NCBI GenBank assembly: GCA_033398695.1
Contig: CM065806.1
Location: forward strand, 41,317,001 to 41,381,000
Source: Orobanche coerulescens
Lineage: Eukaryota > Streptophyta > Magnoliopsida > Lamiales > Orobanchaceae
Direction: 5' to 3'
DNA: 64,000 nucleotides
Every line of letters starts with the position of its first letter. Positions within the stretch are counted from its first letter, which is position 1. Made by a program: the position numbers and the translations under genes. Positions 1-11,020 of this stretch are shown here, piece after piece. The notes beneath the pieces were generated by a model. That model was not told where the DNA came from and made no database searches. It saw nothing but the letters and a program-made list of their open reading frames with translations.

Positions 1-1014
1 TAACCCGAACGGCATTACCACGAACTCATAATAACCATAGCGTGTACGAAACGCTGTCCTTGCGATATCCGACTCTCTAATTCGCAACTGATGATATCCA
101 GATCTTAGGTCGATCTTGGAAAATATTGAAGCTCCCTGAAGTTGATCTAGGAGATCATCAATACGGGGTAGAGGATACTTATTCTTGATCGTCACCCTGT
201 TCAACTCTCGATAATCAATACACAAGCGAAATGAACCATCCTACTTATTGACAAACAAAACTGGTGCTCCCCACGGGGACGCACTCGGTCGGATATAACC
301 TTTCTCGAACAATTCCTCAAGTTGATTCTTCAACTCTTGCATTTCGGTCGGGGCCATCCGGTACGGCGCCTTCGATATTGGAGACGTACCAGGCTCCAAC
401 TCAATCGTGAATTCCACATCTCTTTGTGGAGGCAAACCGCGTAACTCGTCTGGAAATACATCGGCATATTCTCTCACTACCGGAATGTTCGCCAACATTA
501 TTGGTGATTTCTCGGTTTTGGTCATATAGCACCAATAACCAATACACCCCTGACTGAGTAATTTCACTGCTTTCATCAAGTTAATGACCTTACCAGAACA
601 GCCGGGATTACCTCCCTGAAAAACACATTCGACCCCATCGTCTGAAATGATAGTGACCATACGCCTACGGACACTAATGATGGCATCATGACGATCCATC
701 CAATCAATACCCAAGATGACGTCGTCTCTCGGAAAATCTACCACGATTAGGTCCGCTAGCCATACACGGCCATGAAGCTGAATTGGACAATTCTGAATCT
801 CGCGATTCCCGATAATTCGTCTACCATCAGGTAGACCAATGACATACGGCTCACAACTAGTAGCACTACCCAGACATAGCCTACTCAAATATGACTCGGA
901 AATGAATGAATGCGATGCACCAGTATCAAAAAGGGTACACACAGGTTGAGATAGAATATCGAGTGTACCTGAGATCATCCGGGCCTCTGGATCGTCGGTC
1001 TTCTTCATCTCATA
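1..1014 (-). pseudogene. Gypsy A pol fragment: protease and start of reverse transcriptase
   Basis: The minus-strand frame shows a retropepsin-like aspartic protease with the catalytic LFDTGASHSF motif near its N-terminus and the second conserved segment VILGIDWMDRHDA. It is followed by the linker typical of plant gypsy pol (FPDELRGLPP, then PYRMAPTEM) and the first RT block ([18 protein letters not shown]). A TAG codon follows at about 241-243, just before the [13 protein letters not shown] block. RT continues in the same frame to the window start. A TGA stands directly upstream at about 1011-1014, between the gag linker and protease, where related elements have a sense codon. RNase H and integrase would lie beyond base 1. 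Non-functional as it stands. Confidence 0.88.
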
Positions 1015-1113
1015 AATTCAGGGCTTGCTAGTCCCTGCACCGGACGCTCCCGTCTGATGACTAAAGGATCCACCTTTATTCGCTCCTGTCGTCTTGAACG
1101 ACGCATACTGAGT

Positions 1114-2310
1114 GGCCTAATTATGAACATCTGACTGCTTCGGGACCTGAAATGACGTCGGAGTAGGTTTGGAGCCCCTTCGGCAAAAACGGGCCTTATG
1201 CCCAGCAATCCCATAGTTATGACATGTGACAGTCTGTCTCGGACACTTGGTGCTGACATGACCAAGATCCCCACAGTTAAAACAGGTGATGGTCGAACTG
1301 GACGCTCGGGACTGCGATTCTGCCGGTTTGGGCGCCACATGAGGTCGCTCAAAGAAAGTAGTGCCTGCACGAGGCTTCTTGAAAGTTGTCTGACCGCCTT
1401 CAGACTGATTACGATTCTTCGATTTCTTGCTAGCAGATGAAGGTTGCTGCTTAGCAATCTCTTTAGCAGTGAGTTCATAAGTAAGAGCCTTCTCAATGAA
1501 TTCGGCTAGAGTAGTACAATTATGATTAAGTAACTGCATCCGCATCCGGGGTTTCAGCCTCTTGCTGAAATACTTAATCTTATCTGCCTCGGAGTGAATG
1601 ATAGATGAGGCGAACGGAAGAAGTTCCTGAAATTTCTCGGCAATAGTGAGAACATCCTCATCTGCTGAGGGGTCGGGAATGAGTAATTCTGATAGCTTGG
1701 CCTCCCTGAGTGGGGCCGGATAATACCTCTCCAACATGAGAGTCTTAAATTGATCCCAAGTACATGATCCGTCAGTGGGCTTCAACGATAACCACCAAGA
1801 ATGAGCACTCTTACCCATGTAGTAAGCCGCAACTGAAACTTTGTGTCCTTCGGGACACTCTACCATAGCAAATAACTTCTCGAAATGCTCGAGCTAATGA
1901 ACAATATCCGCCGGCTCAGATGAGCCCTCAAATGTGGGTGGCCTTTGGCGAGAGATGTCGCCGATGATACTGCCCACACTCCTCTCTTGCCTCTGAGGTG
2001 GCGGCGGAGGAGCCTGTTGATTTTGATTAGCTCAATTATGCATTGTCTCCATTAGTTGTGTCATCTGAGTCATCTGGGCCATCATGCCCTGCATAAAGGC
2101 GAGTGGATCAATCCGAACACCTTCTGACTGAGCCGTGTCCCGGGTACGACTCCCCGATAGTGAATGATCACGCCCAGGTGAATGAGTGGCAGCGCCGCTG
2201 CTAGATGAGTTAGCATTATTCCTCGCGTTCGCACGTGTGTTAATGCGAGCTCTCGGGACTCGGCCCGCACCACGGCCTTGTCCTCCGCGTCTTCTGCCTG
2301 CTCTCTCCAT
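1114..2310 (-). pseudogene. Gypsy A gag (nucleocapsid/capsid) with several stops
   Basis: Structural protein of the retrotransposon particle. It begins with an Arg/Gly-rich segment (MERAGRRRGGQGRGAGRV) and a Met-rich stretch near 2040-2100, then a retrotrans_gag domain (SWWLSLKPTDG, about 1780-1830). It ends with two zinc knuckles. The first is a complete CX2CX4HX4C (CFNCGDLGHVSTKC). In the second the second cysteine is tyrosine (CHNYGIAGHKARFC). In-frame stops stand at about 2029, 1894 and 1114. The 1894 stop falls in the motif that normally reads H-W-L-E-x-F and is most simply TGG to TAG. All blocks share one frame, so decay was by point mutation rather than frameshift. Confidence 0.85.
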
Positions 2311-2760
2311 ACTGAAGTAGGAAAGTCACATGATGATTATATCTCTCGTATGAATATCACATTATGATTACGCCATGAAATGATGAAAATAAGCATACGT
2401 GCTCTAGAACAATGATTACATGAATGATTAACTGAGGTGAAATGATTATCTTGAACGAGTTAACAAGATTAATGATATGATCCTCCAGATCAACCACTGA
2501 ACTGTGAAATGAACTAGATGATTAATGAGTTAACATGATCGTCCTGATCAAAATGAATGATGATTGAGGATTGTTGACCAATGAATGATGAATGAATGAT
2601 TCTTATTGCCAGAAATTATACCGTGGCGTTAGAAATCTTACAGTTCTTGGTCTGATTGGCTCGCCATTTGCACAGGTCACACGTGACGCGAAAGTCCAAT
2701 GATACTAGTTTGATGACGATGATTTCAAATGAGACATGACTCGGAAGGTAGTATTCAAAA

Positions 2761-2776
2761 CCACGCTCCGATACCA
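2761..2776 (-). other. Primer-binding site of gypsy A (initiator tRNA-Met type)
   Basis: On the minus strand this reads TGGTATCGGAGCGTGG, four bases after the LTR terminus at 2781. It matches the TGGTATCRGAGC core used by plant elements primed by initiator methionyl-tRNA. Confidence 0.85.
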
Positions 2777-4420
2777 ACTCTGTAACACCCCAAACTAGGC
2801 GGACATTACAGTGCCGTGGATCCCCGACTGGGACCCACCAGGCGAATGAAACTGATGAACTAAATAATATAATTGTAGTACCAAACCACATTATATTACC
2901 ATATACTCCGATGAGGAGTTTAAGTACAACACTAAGACAATACCGAATACTAGTATATATATTATATGAAGATAAAATACACCACACTGAATGAAACGGA
3001 GTATCAAAATGAAAATCTGCAGCGGAAAATAAATGACAACAACATGAATGACTGCAAAGAACGGGGCCCCCTACTATATCACTGGGACTCCTCACCGTCA
3101 ACATGCTCTTCCCGTGCCTTTGCCTTGCCATGACCTAAAAACAAAATCCCCCAACGGGGTCAGTTACACAGAACAACAATCCTCAAGGGTTAAAAATACA
3201 CAATCATGATATATCTTTAGTTATGAAATATCCTTAGTTATGAATTACGCTGAAGATGAGTATCATAGTACGCCCGTAATGTTCTGTGCAAGTGTACAAG
3301 ATGAATGACCGGACACACCCGTCCTTGTACCTAATTAGTCTCACGGAGGTAATCGTTACCGTGTGCACAGTCCAATGTATCGATCCCAATACATGACCAT
3401 TGTGTGCTTGACTAAAAATTCCACACATCCGCACCCGGCCACGCAATATGAACCCAGAAGGTCATATGAACGAGAATGACCAAAATGAATATCATTGAGT
3501 AATAATTCGACAAGGTCAATAATGACTCACCGAGATGAAAATAATGGTAAAGTGAATGATAGTTCAATGAAATGATTGGAACAGCCGTTCCTCGTTAATG
3601 AAGTGATTAATCGACAATTTCAAGTCTCAATACGGTTAATATAATGATGAATGAGTTATGATTATGAATGAACAACAACAAAAAGGAATGAATATCCTTT
3701 TAACCGAGTAAGAATTAACTTACACAATACCGATGAAGAATGTCCTTCCACGAACAAACGTCCTAAATGAAATGTCGGTCGCTCGAACAACCTTAAATAA
3801 CACAATTACCAACAATCCGCTCAATATACGAATCAAACACGATTATGACGAACTCAAAACGTCAATACGACTAAACCAAGTTCATTGGGGCATTATATCG
3901 AATACGTTGCAGTCAATCTTCGATTGTTAACAACCAAACCTCAATTATACCAATATCAAAACCCCAAGAAGTGTTTCAAACCAACAAAACATCTTCCAAA
4001 TGATCAATAATCTAAAATGAATATCCAAATTCGTGATTTCAACAACAATTAATCGAAAACCCCCAAATCCAACTCAATATTCAAAGTGTTCTTGAATAAT
4101 CCTTCAATAATCCATTGAATCTATATACAAACTCATAATCATATGCATATCCCTACATATAACATGATTATAACGTCCAAAACATCATATTCCAATACAA
4201 ATTCGAAATCCAAGATGTTGAAGAAATTACCTCTTGAAGATCCAGCCACTTCGATCCGATGAACACGAGTTAAATCGAGTATCTAAGCTTCACGATCGAA
4301 TGGAAATGAAGAAAATCAAGTACTCAAGTGATTGATGAAGGAAAAACTCTCCCCCCAAGCTCTCTCTCTCGGACAAGATGGAAGAAAAAGGGTGAAAATG
4401 AAGAAAAAAGTCTCGGCCAA

Positions 4421-4432
4421 CCCTATATAAAC
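4421..4432 (-). promoter_or_regulatory. Putative TATA box of LTR A
   Basis: The minus strand reads GTTTATATAGGG about ten bases after the last palindrome of the array. Position within the U3 and sequence fit an RNA polymerase II TATA box. The transcription start is inferred, not seen. Confidence 0.6.
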
Positions 4433-4440
4433 TGCCGGAA

Positions 4441-4985
4441 GTTACGGCCGTAACTCGGCCTTCTTACGGCCGTAACATTCCAGGTCAACGGCCTTACGGC
4501 CGTAACTGGCCAACTCGTATGGCCGTAACTCGGCTTCGTCCAACTACCTGCCGACAGCCTTACGGCCGTATCCACTCCTGACTTACGGGCATAAGCCCCC
4601 TTCGTCGAAAGTGACCAGGCTCCCTGCCTGTAGCGTACGGCCGTATCCGGCCAAGCCTTACGACCGTACCTTTATCGTCTTACGGCCGTATGCCGCAGCC
4701 CTTACGGCCGTAAGTCCCCCTTGTCCGACAAAACCTGAAATTAACGAATATCACTTACGGCCGTATCCTACCCTTCTTACGGCCGTAACTCGCCTTTGGC
4801 TAAAAAATGCCTGGGCAGCCTGCTGGACACGTACGGCCGTAACCGGCCAAGCCTTACGGCCGTACCTGCTCAACTTACGGCCGTATGTCACAACCTTACG
4901 GCCGTAAGTCCCGTTCGTCCAAAATGGCCTGAAAACAACGAACACATGTTATGGCTGTAACCTACAATCCTTACGGCCGTAACTC
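4441..4985. repeat. Palindrome array, consensus TTACGGCCGTAA, in LTR A
   Basis: I count about fourteen perfect ACGGCCGT cores and about four degenerate ones in 545 bases. Most extend to the 12-base self-complementary TTACGGCCGTAA. Spacers are 8 to about 40 bases, of irregular length. A higher-order duplication is visible: the stretch starting with the GTACGGCCGTA copy near 4633 recurs from about 4830 with the same order of palindromes and spacers. The array ends directly before the TATA box in transcription order. Confidence 0.9.
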
Positions 4986-5333
4986 GCTGCTGGATAAGGT
5001 GAAAATCCGATAACTCCGATTCCTCGATACGATTGATGAATGATCCGACAGACCATAAGAATATGAACGTGAACAAGTCCAAAATATGTCAAATATGACA
5101 CTCTCAGTACAGGACTACCAATGACGATGAAAATGATAATACTCCCGTCTCGATCTATAAACGGAGATGAAATGATGATCGGTAACGGATATACGGTTAC
5201 AACATGCCAACAGTGAACGCAAATGAATGAATCACGAATGATGAGTGATTAATAATGAGTGAAAATTACTTAGTGACAATTACAGACAGATAATTACTAA
5301 ATGATAATGAATGAATTACAACCGGGTATTACA

Positions 5334-5734
5334 CGGTCAGTAGCTTCCCTTGTCCATTTTCCATTTGTAATCTTCCACCAGTCGTGAGCCGCAGACTCCA
5401 ATCGAAAGGTTGCGAGCGCCATCTTCTGTTCCTCCGAATACTGTGGGGTTGCAAATATACTTTTTATCCTTTCAAGCTAGTGTTCAGTTATCATGTCATC
5501 AGGTTCTCCAAGAAAAGTACGGGGTTTGAATCTGAGGAACCTTTCTAATGCCCGATCATGTGTTTTGGGTGCATTTGGGTTCGGTGCAATGTGTTGTTGC
5601 ATGAAGGTCACCAATTGGGCGACTGCTTGAGCAGTGTTGTTATCCCCTTGGAATGGATTTCCATCTCCTCCGTGTGGTTCTTCATTGTCATTACGTTGGG
5701 TACGAGGTCTTGCACGTCCACATCGACCAGCCAT
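5334..5734 (-). pseudogene. Gypsy E gag, truncated by insertion of A
   Basis: Starts MAGRCGRARPRTQRNDNEEP, followed by a Gln-rich segment and the conserved gag N-terminal region (RALERFLRFKPRTFLGEPDD). A TAG at 5474-5476 replaces the tryptophan expected before LERIKSIF. Beyond it the frame continues through the retrotrans_gag motif (AAHDWWKITNGKWTREATD) up to 5334, where the LTR of A begins. The remaining gag, including any zinc knuckle, is off-window. Confidence 0.8.
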
Positions 5735-6030
5735 CTATCGCAGTTAATGGTTATTATAGTTAGATTAATTCGAGTGGTAAATACGGAGAATTTAAATGGG
5801 CACACATTATTTTAAATCTTATTATCATAAAACACGAATAACATATCATCATAGTTGATATATTTTGAGGGTCTACTGTGACATTGAAAATTATAGTTTC
5901 GGATAGGGATAAATTAGAAAATTACCCTACCTAATCATCGTCCCACAATACTTAAGAACTAGAATATCAAGTACATCACATCATTATTATAATAGTTAAA
6001 CATCATAATAAGAACTTAATAACAGCACTC
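5735..6030. other. Non-coding spacer between extra ORF and gag of element E
   Basis: About 300 AT-rich bases without a convincing reading frame on the minus strand. It could hold an intron or a translation reinitiation region for gag. No motif stands out. Confidence 0.4.
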
Positions 6031-6597
6031 TCAGTCCTCTCCTGGCTCCATCGGGTCCTCTTCAGGGTCCTCTTCCTCAGAGCTAGAGGATACTGTGGTC
6101 GTCCCTCCTGGTGGGGTAGTAAGCATATTTGGAATCAACTCATCTAACTCGGTCATCCGATCTCTCATCGAATATGAAAGCTCCATATATCGCAGGCGCT
6201 CAGTAGCCAGGGTATTTTCGAGAGTCTCCACATGAGAATTGAACTGTGAACATGCATGCTGGAGGTTTTGAATGGTGGCATCTTGTATCACGGCATAATT
6301 ACTACACTCGTGTAACGGTATCTCGAAGCTTCTGCATTCTTCTCGACGAAACTCGAGTATTTGCATCGCCTCATTCCTCTGGATGTGATATGTGCTAGCC
6401 TCCTGCTTAGCTCTATTAAGATCTTCTGTCAGGGTCTGAATTCTCTTCTCGAGTGTCTCGATCCGATCTTGGTCCCTTAGCTTCGCTCTAAATTGATCTG
6501 CCCAGCTCTCTAGCCAGTGAGCGGCCTGTTCTTCTAAGAGTTTGCCCCTTTCTGTCATACGCATGAGCTCAGCAACCATCTCCATTTCGGAATCCAT
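6031..6597 (-). CDS. Extra coiled-coil ORF in the 5' leader of gypsy E
   Basis: An uninterrupted frame of 188 codons if translation starts at the methionine of MDSEMEMVAELMRM. The frame is open upstream to 6684, but that extension is hydrophobic and overlaps an AT microsatellite, so I prefer the inner start. The protein is mostly alpha-helical with heptad-like hydrophobic spacing (for example RIETLEKRIQTLTEDLNRAK and NLQHACSQFNSHVETLENTL). It ends in an acidic, Ser/Pro-rich tail (VSSSSEEEDPEEDPMEPGED). It lies between the primer site and gag, about 300 bases before the gag start. I do not recognise a family. Ogre-type gypsy elements carry an unrelated-looking ORF1 in this position, so an accessory retroelement protein is plausible, but that is inference. 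Confidence 0.55.
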   Translation of the reverse strand: MDSEMEMVAELMRMTERGKLLEEQAAHWLESWADQFRAKLRDQDRIETLEKRIQTLTEDLNRAKQEASTYHIQRNEAMQILEFRREECRSFEIPLHECSNYAVIQDATIQNLQHACSQFNSHVETLENTLATERLRYMELSYSMRDRMTELDELIPNMLTTPPGGTTTVSSSSEEEDPEEDPMEPGED

Positions 6598-6682
6598 GCC
6601 TACCAAACCAAGGTCTAAGTAGGTAACTAACACGATTCTTATAGTAAGTAGCATCCCAGCGAGGCAACTAAAATAGACAGAC

Positions 6683-6704
6683 ATATATATATATATATAT
6701 ATAT
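6683..6704. repeat. (AT)n microsatellite
   Basis: Uninterrupted AT dinucleotides of about 22 bases in the leader of element E, just 5' of the extra ORF. Confidence 0.95.
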
Positions 6705-7582
6705 GATTATTAAGGAGGTAAATCTTAATAATTCAATGCGAATCTTTTTGAGTTTTTGCAAGGTTTGGATTTCGCCTCATTCGGATGTGTCGAATACTCT
6801 GAATAATTCCTTGCATTATTGGCTTTATGCTTTCCGAACGAATATCGTAGCTGGATTGACTAGAATGTACGTAGAAACATGGAACTTGTAATAAGTTGAA
6901 ATTAGTCATCACTATTCCAAATGAATAGTATAGCGACTCAATTGATTCAGACGATGCTAATTGGCGATGCTTACTCTGAATGAATAGCAAATGGATTGAA
7001 ATATCCAATAATAAAACTCTATTAAGCATGAATTATCATCAAGGTTGTGATCTTAATGACTCAACAAATATGCTTATACGACATCAGCGACCAAGAAATA
7101 ATAATACCCCATTTTGAAAAGTAATGAGGTTTAGTGGAGTTCAGAGGATCTGATAAGTGAAATAAGCTATGTCCGTTTCAAGAGTTCAACAGGAGAATTG
7201 ATTTGATCGGGGGACTGCCGTGAATACTTAATCAAGTATATTGGCCAATAACTTAGGAAATTTGATTTTGACTATGCATATTCCAAGTGAATAGCGACAA
7301 GTCGAAAGAGATCTTAATGAGAATTGACTCGAGAAATCTACATTAGGTCTCATTTCTATGGTTACCTTCATCCTAGGTGGAATTCCCATCTAAGTCCGAA
7401 GAATCTTATCCTGGAAAGCTCGATGCCTCTTTACCAATACGTCATCAATATTATGCCAGTGATCAAATTATGGCTCATGAGAAACATACCGTATTCGACG
7501 GGTCAGGCGCTTGCACAAGTTCTACGTGGCACGAAGGTTTCTTGATGCTAATCCGATTCTACAATGACTCAAAAGAAAACAC
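6705..7582. other. Untranslated leader of gypsy E
   Basis: About 0.9 kb between the primer site and the extra ORF. Frames on either strand are short and lack recognisable motifs. No internal repeat was seen. Confidence 0.5.
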
Positions 7583-7595
7583 ACTCTCTGATACC
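7583..7595 (-). other. Primer-binding site of gypsy E
   Basis: The minus strand reads TGGTATCAGAGAG six bases from the LTR edge at 7602, matching the initiator tRNA-Met type. Confidence 0.8.
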
Positions 7596-8547
7596 ATCTT
7601 CTGTAACAGCCCGAAAACAGCGGCTATTACAGTGCCGTGGACCCCTACCGGGACCCACCAGGCAATATCACGATATACACCTACAACCTGACAACGTGGC
7701 ACCGTACCACAATATTTATCAAAACCCCGATGTGGAGTATAAGTTATACATGTCTTTAATACGAGCAAACGTACACAGGATCCAAATTCGGTACAGACCA
7801 TATGACGATGGGCAATACCTTACAAATCATAGTACATTCATCCGACACAAAATAAAATGAAAATCACAATAAGACATAACTGAACATCAAAATACTCGGG
7901 GGGGCCCGAATTAGCATCCTTCAAAACCCTCCGTCACCATCGTGCTCTTCCTGTGCCTTGCCCTTTCCTCGCCCTGAAATACAAGTATTTTGCCCAAACC
8001 ACAGGGTCAGCTATACATGATAATAATTCTCATGACATTATACAATTCATATATATACGGATCTCAAAGAAAACAATCGACTACTGAATATACCCCGCAG
8101 GCATATAAACAGTCAGTCCCAACTGTCGAACATATCCAAATATACGAACGACCATATAATATGGCTCAAGACGGACGTCACAGTACGCCCGATCCGGAAA
8201 TGTGTCCGTGCACATGTCCACCCCGTATACGGAATCCAGAATATACGTGGGACGATGTACCTAATTAGCCTCACGAACTACGTCTCGTGTGCACGATCTG
8301 AATGTGGAAACATCCACGCATGATCATCAAGTGCCCGGCTAAAAATCCTACACATAACCAATCGGCATGCAGATATGACTCCAGAGATGTCACGATCCAA
8401 CATGACAATGAAACTCAACGAATTACACCTTTATCAAGAAATAGAACGACTCACTGAAGTGTAAACAAGGCTCAATAGAACCAACGGTAACAAGAATGGT
8501 AAACTCGGGCATACCATCCCACCACAAATGATAACACGATCAAGGGT

Positions 8548-9199
8548 CACTACAAAAAAAACAGTTTTTACCGACGCCAAACGCCGTTGGTAAAACAGAA
8601 AATGGCGTCGGTAAAAAAATTACCAACGCCATTACCGACGGCAATCCGCCGTTGGAAAAATGCTCGACGGTAATTTTTACCGACGCCATTACCGACGCCG
8701 CCATTTACCGATGCCAAAAATGGCGTCGTTAAATTAAAAAAAAATCTAAAAAAGTCAGGTCAGGGCTCAGGCGGGTTAGGTTCGGGCTCAGGCGGGTCAG
8801 GTTCGGTCAGGTCCAGGTCGGGTTCGGGCCCGGGCGGGTCGGGTTCGGGCTCCATTCAATTCCAAATGATTGAGAAGGATTTTGGTTTATAAACCAGAAA
8901 AAACAATACTGTTTTTTCGATGTGGGATTGCGTAAAAATTTTACAGCCTTGAAATGGCGTCAGTAATGCATAAACGGCGTTAGTAAATTAAAAAAATAAA
9001 AAAAAAAAAAAAAACCAACGCCAAAATGGCGTCGGTAGTGTGAAAAAAGAAAAAAATAAGTCTGCGGGCAGTCGTCGGAAATGGCGTCGGTAAATCAATT
9101 AAATAACAGGCGTCGGTAATGGCGTCGGTAAATTATAAGTTTAACAACGGCGGGTATGAGCGTCGGTAAATGGCGTCGGTAAAAGCTGTTTTTGTAGTG
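8548..9199. mobile_element. CACTA-type MITE with GGT target duplication
   Basis: 652 bases ending in inverted CACTACAAAAA-type termini (CACTACAAAAAAAACAG at the left, CTGTTTTTGTAGTG at the right), flanked by GGT at 8545-8547 and 9200-9202. Three-base duplication and CACTA ends are diagnostic of the En/Spm superfamily. Subterminal regions carry many copies, in both orientations, of GGCGTCGGTAAA or its complement, the likely transposase-binding motif. The middle holds a GC-rich tandem repeat (GGTTCGGGCTCAGGCGGGTC, about 8760-8850) and a poly-A stretch near 9000. There is no ORF, so it depends on a transposase supplied elsewhere. Its termini differ from those of the large CACTA at 32415. Confidence 0.9.
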
Positions 9200-10668
9200 G
9201 GTATCACCATATCATGAATCATAGATTCTCATAACATATCATATACACGAAACGCATAATAACCACAAGAATTCAATCATCATTATAACCAAGCAAGATA
9301 ACTTGTCTCAATTCCGTAGATGAATAATCCTTCTTTGAATGATCAAGCGAACGGTATCCCCGTCTAACAATACTCACGTGAACAAGCAACCTTGAATGAA
9401 ATGTAATTCATTCAACAACACATTCGTATGATAACGGTATCATTACATAGAAACAATATTCGTAAATTTACTTGAATAGATCAATTATCCTATTAATCAC
9501 TTTAATGTTCCAATTACAAATAATCATATAACATGTTTATTATGTTCATTCACATATTCTAGCATTAATGTCAAACACTTGAAGTCCAGATTATTACCAA
9601 TGTAATATTGTGAAAACATCCTTTCAAATCATCGGCACTTCCGATTATGATATAAGTTTGTGTTTAATTACGTTCTTCATTACTTTACCAACGATTACAT
9701 TAAAACCGATTCCTATATGAAAGCATAAGTTTAAGTTTTCAGTGAACTAAGAACATCATCTTAATTTACGTTTCTCAATACACACAGATTAATGAAATGG
9801 AATTTGGCTAGTCCCTCTACCGCATTTGTATCGCCATACTCACAACAATCCTCCTAAGAACATTATCATCATATTAATGTAGTGATTAACACCTCTTTAA
9901 GTTATCAACGAAATCGATTAACTTGAACATATGAAGATTACAACTGTATTCTATCAAAATCCATTGTTTTACTTTTGAAGAAGTTATTAAAAACCTAGTT
10001 ATATCATTGGATACTTGGAATTCTAAATATAACTTCATCCCATCATGTGAAAATTATCTTCAGAGGATTAACATAATTCTTCCAACAATTCATCACAAAG
10101 GTATCGGTTCTAGAGGCCAAGAATATGGTTCCATGTTATCTTTCAATAATCAATTGAATGTTCAAGACAATATTAGTATTTCACACCTCTAGTCATCAAG
10201 GATTACAATTACGTACATGTTTTTGGTGTCAAGATTAAAATCAACTTCCTATTATCATGTTATCTAAACAGGTTTTTATCTATCTTTATCAACACAACCA
10301 TATTATGAATTATCTTACATCAAGAAGTGGTACTAACACCCCTAATGTTATTCTTCACCTAGTTTGAGCATGATTCAAATAATTTATCATGTTTATACTA
10401 GATTAAACTAACCTTATATGAAGTGTTTATATACTAACATCATCATAAGCATAGATATAATATGAGTTAAAGAGAAACCAACATCAAAATGAAGAACAAC
10501 ACCAACACTTCAAAGAACACATTTCAATCTCCTAATCTCCAAGTCACAAACCAAGTGCTGAAGCTCCAACACAAGATATAGGGGATAGAAATCGATTTGG
10601 CAGGGTGGGGAATCGTTTTCTCAGAGGAAGAGTTGAATGGGTGGAGTAGAAAAATGAAAGGCAAGTCA

Positions 10669-10680
10669 AATTTTTATAAC
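10669..10680 (-). promoter_or_regulatory. Putative TATA box of LTR E
   Basis: The minus strand reads GGTTATAAAAAT a little over ten bases after the last palindrome of the array. Confidence 0.6.
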
Positions 10681-10691
10681 CTGAACTCAGC

Positions 10692-11020
10692 ATTACGTAC
10701 GTTAAAGAGAGGGGTTAACGTACGTTAAAGCCCTTATGTACGTAATCTCATGAACATTACATACATAGTCGATTTATCAGATTTCTGTCTTAAAATACAC
10801 CAGTCGTTATGTACGTAAATATCTAGCCATTACGTACGTAATGGACGTTGACTTGGCTGTCGCGATCGACTTCCGACCACCACCTACTCACTCGGCCCCA
10901 CCCGCCGAAAGGTGATCTGCTGAAAGATCCCTCACATTACGTACGTTAACATGTAAAGGTTACGTGGGTAAATCGGTTGATATAGCGTACATAAAGAAAG
11001 CTAGGCTAACGTACGTTAAG
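10692..11020. repeat. Palindrome array, consensus TTACGTACGTAA/TTAACGTACGTTAA, in LTR E
   Basis: About ten copies, half of them perfect around CGTACG and the rest with one or two transitions (for example TTATGTACGTAAT). Spacing is irregular, 15 to about 45 bases. The array sits directly upstream of the TATA box in minus-strand order. Confidence 0.88.

Larger units (their letters stand above)
1..5333 (-). mobile_element. Ty3/gypsy element A (partial; pol cut by window start)
   Basis: Read on the minus strand this is a 5' LTR (5333 to 2781), a primer-binding site, gag, and the first part of pol, running off the window at base 1. Gag and pol share one reading frame, as in many plant chromoviruses, but the frame carries several nonsense codons. 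The LTR starts TGTAATACCCGG and ends GGGGTGTTACA. It lies inside the gag gene of element E, whose coding sequence resumes at 5334. The insertion duplication should be the five bases at 5334-5338; the other copy is outside the window. The LTR's distinctive mark is an array of TTACGGCCGTAA palindromes. The clade is probably a Tekay/Del-like chromovirus, inferred from the protease and RT similarity to the better preserved elements in this window. Confidence 0.9.
2781..5333 (-). repeat. 5' LTR of gypsy A (2.55 kb)
   Basis: Bounded by TGTAATACCCGG at its 5' end (5333) and GGGGTGTTACA at its 3' end (2781), with the primer site adjoining. In transcription order it holds AT-rich sequence, the TTACGGCCGTAA array (4985 to 4441), a TATA box (about 4432-4421), a long U3/R/U5 tract with no coding potential, a GC hairpin at 3148-3159, and a U5-terminal block (GGTGGGTCCC ... 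CCACGGCACTGTAAT) at about 2795-2850. The first 1.46 kb of the LTR at 17052 is the same family. Short ORFs across the array exist only because the palindrome lacks stop codons. Confidence 0.88.

Noticed and set aside
4441..4985. Regularly occurring palindromic repeats with spacers, resembling a CRISPR array
   Set aside because: Spacing is irregular (8-40 bases), units are degenerate, the setting is a plant LTR, and there are no cas genes. It is an LTR-internal array.
4611..5082. ORFs across the TTACGGCCGTAA array of LTR A (also 17726-17926)
   Set aside because: Same artefact: RPYG-like repeats from the palindrome, no start context, inside an LTR.
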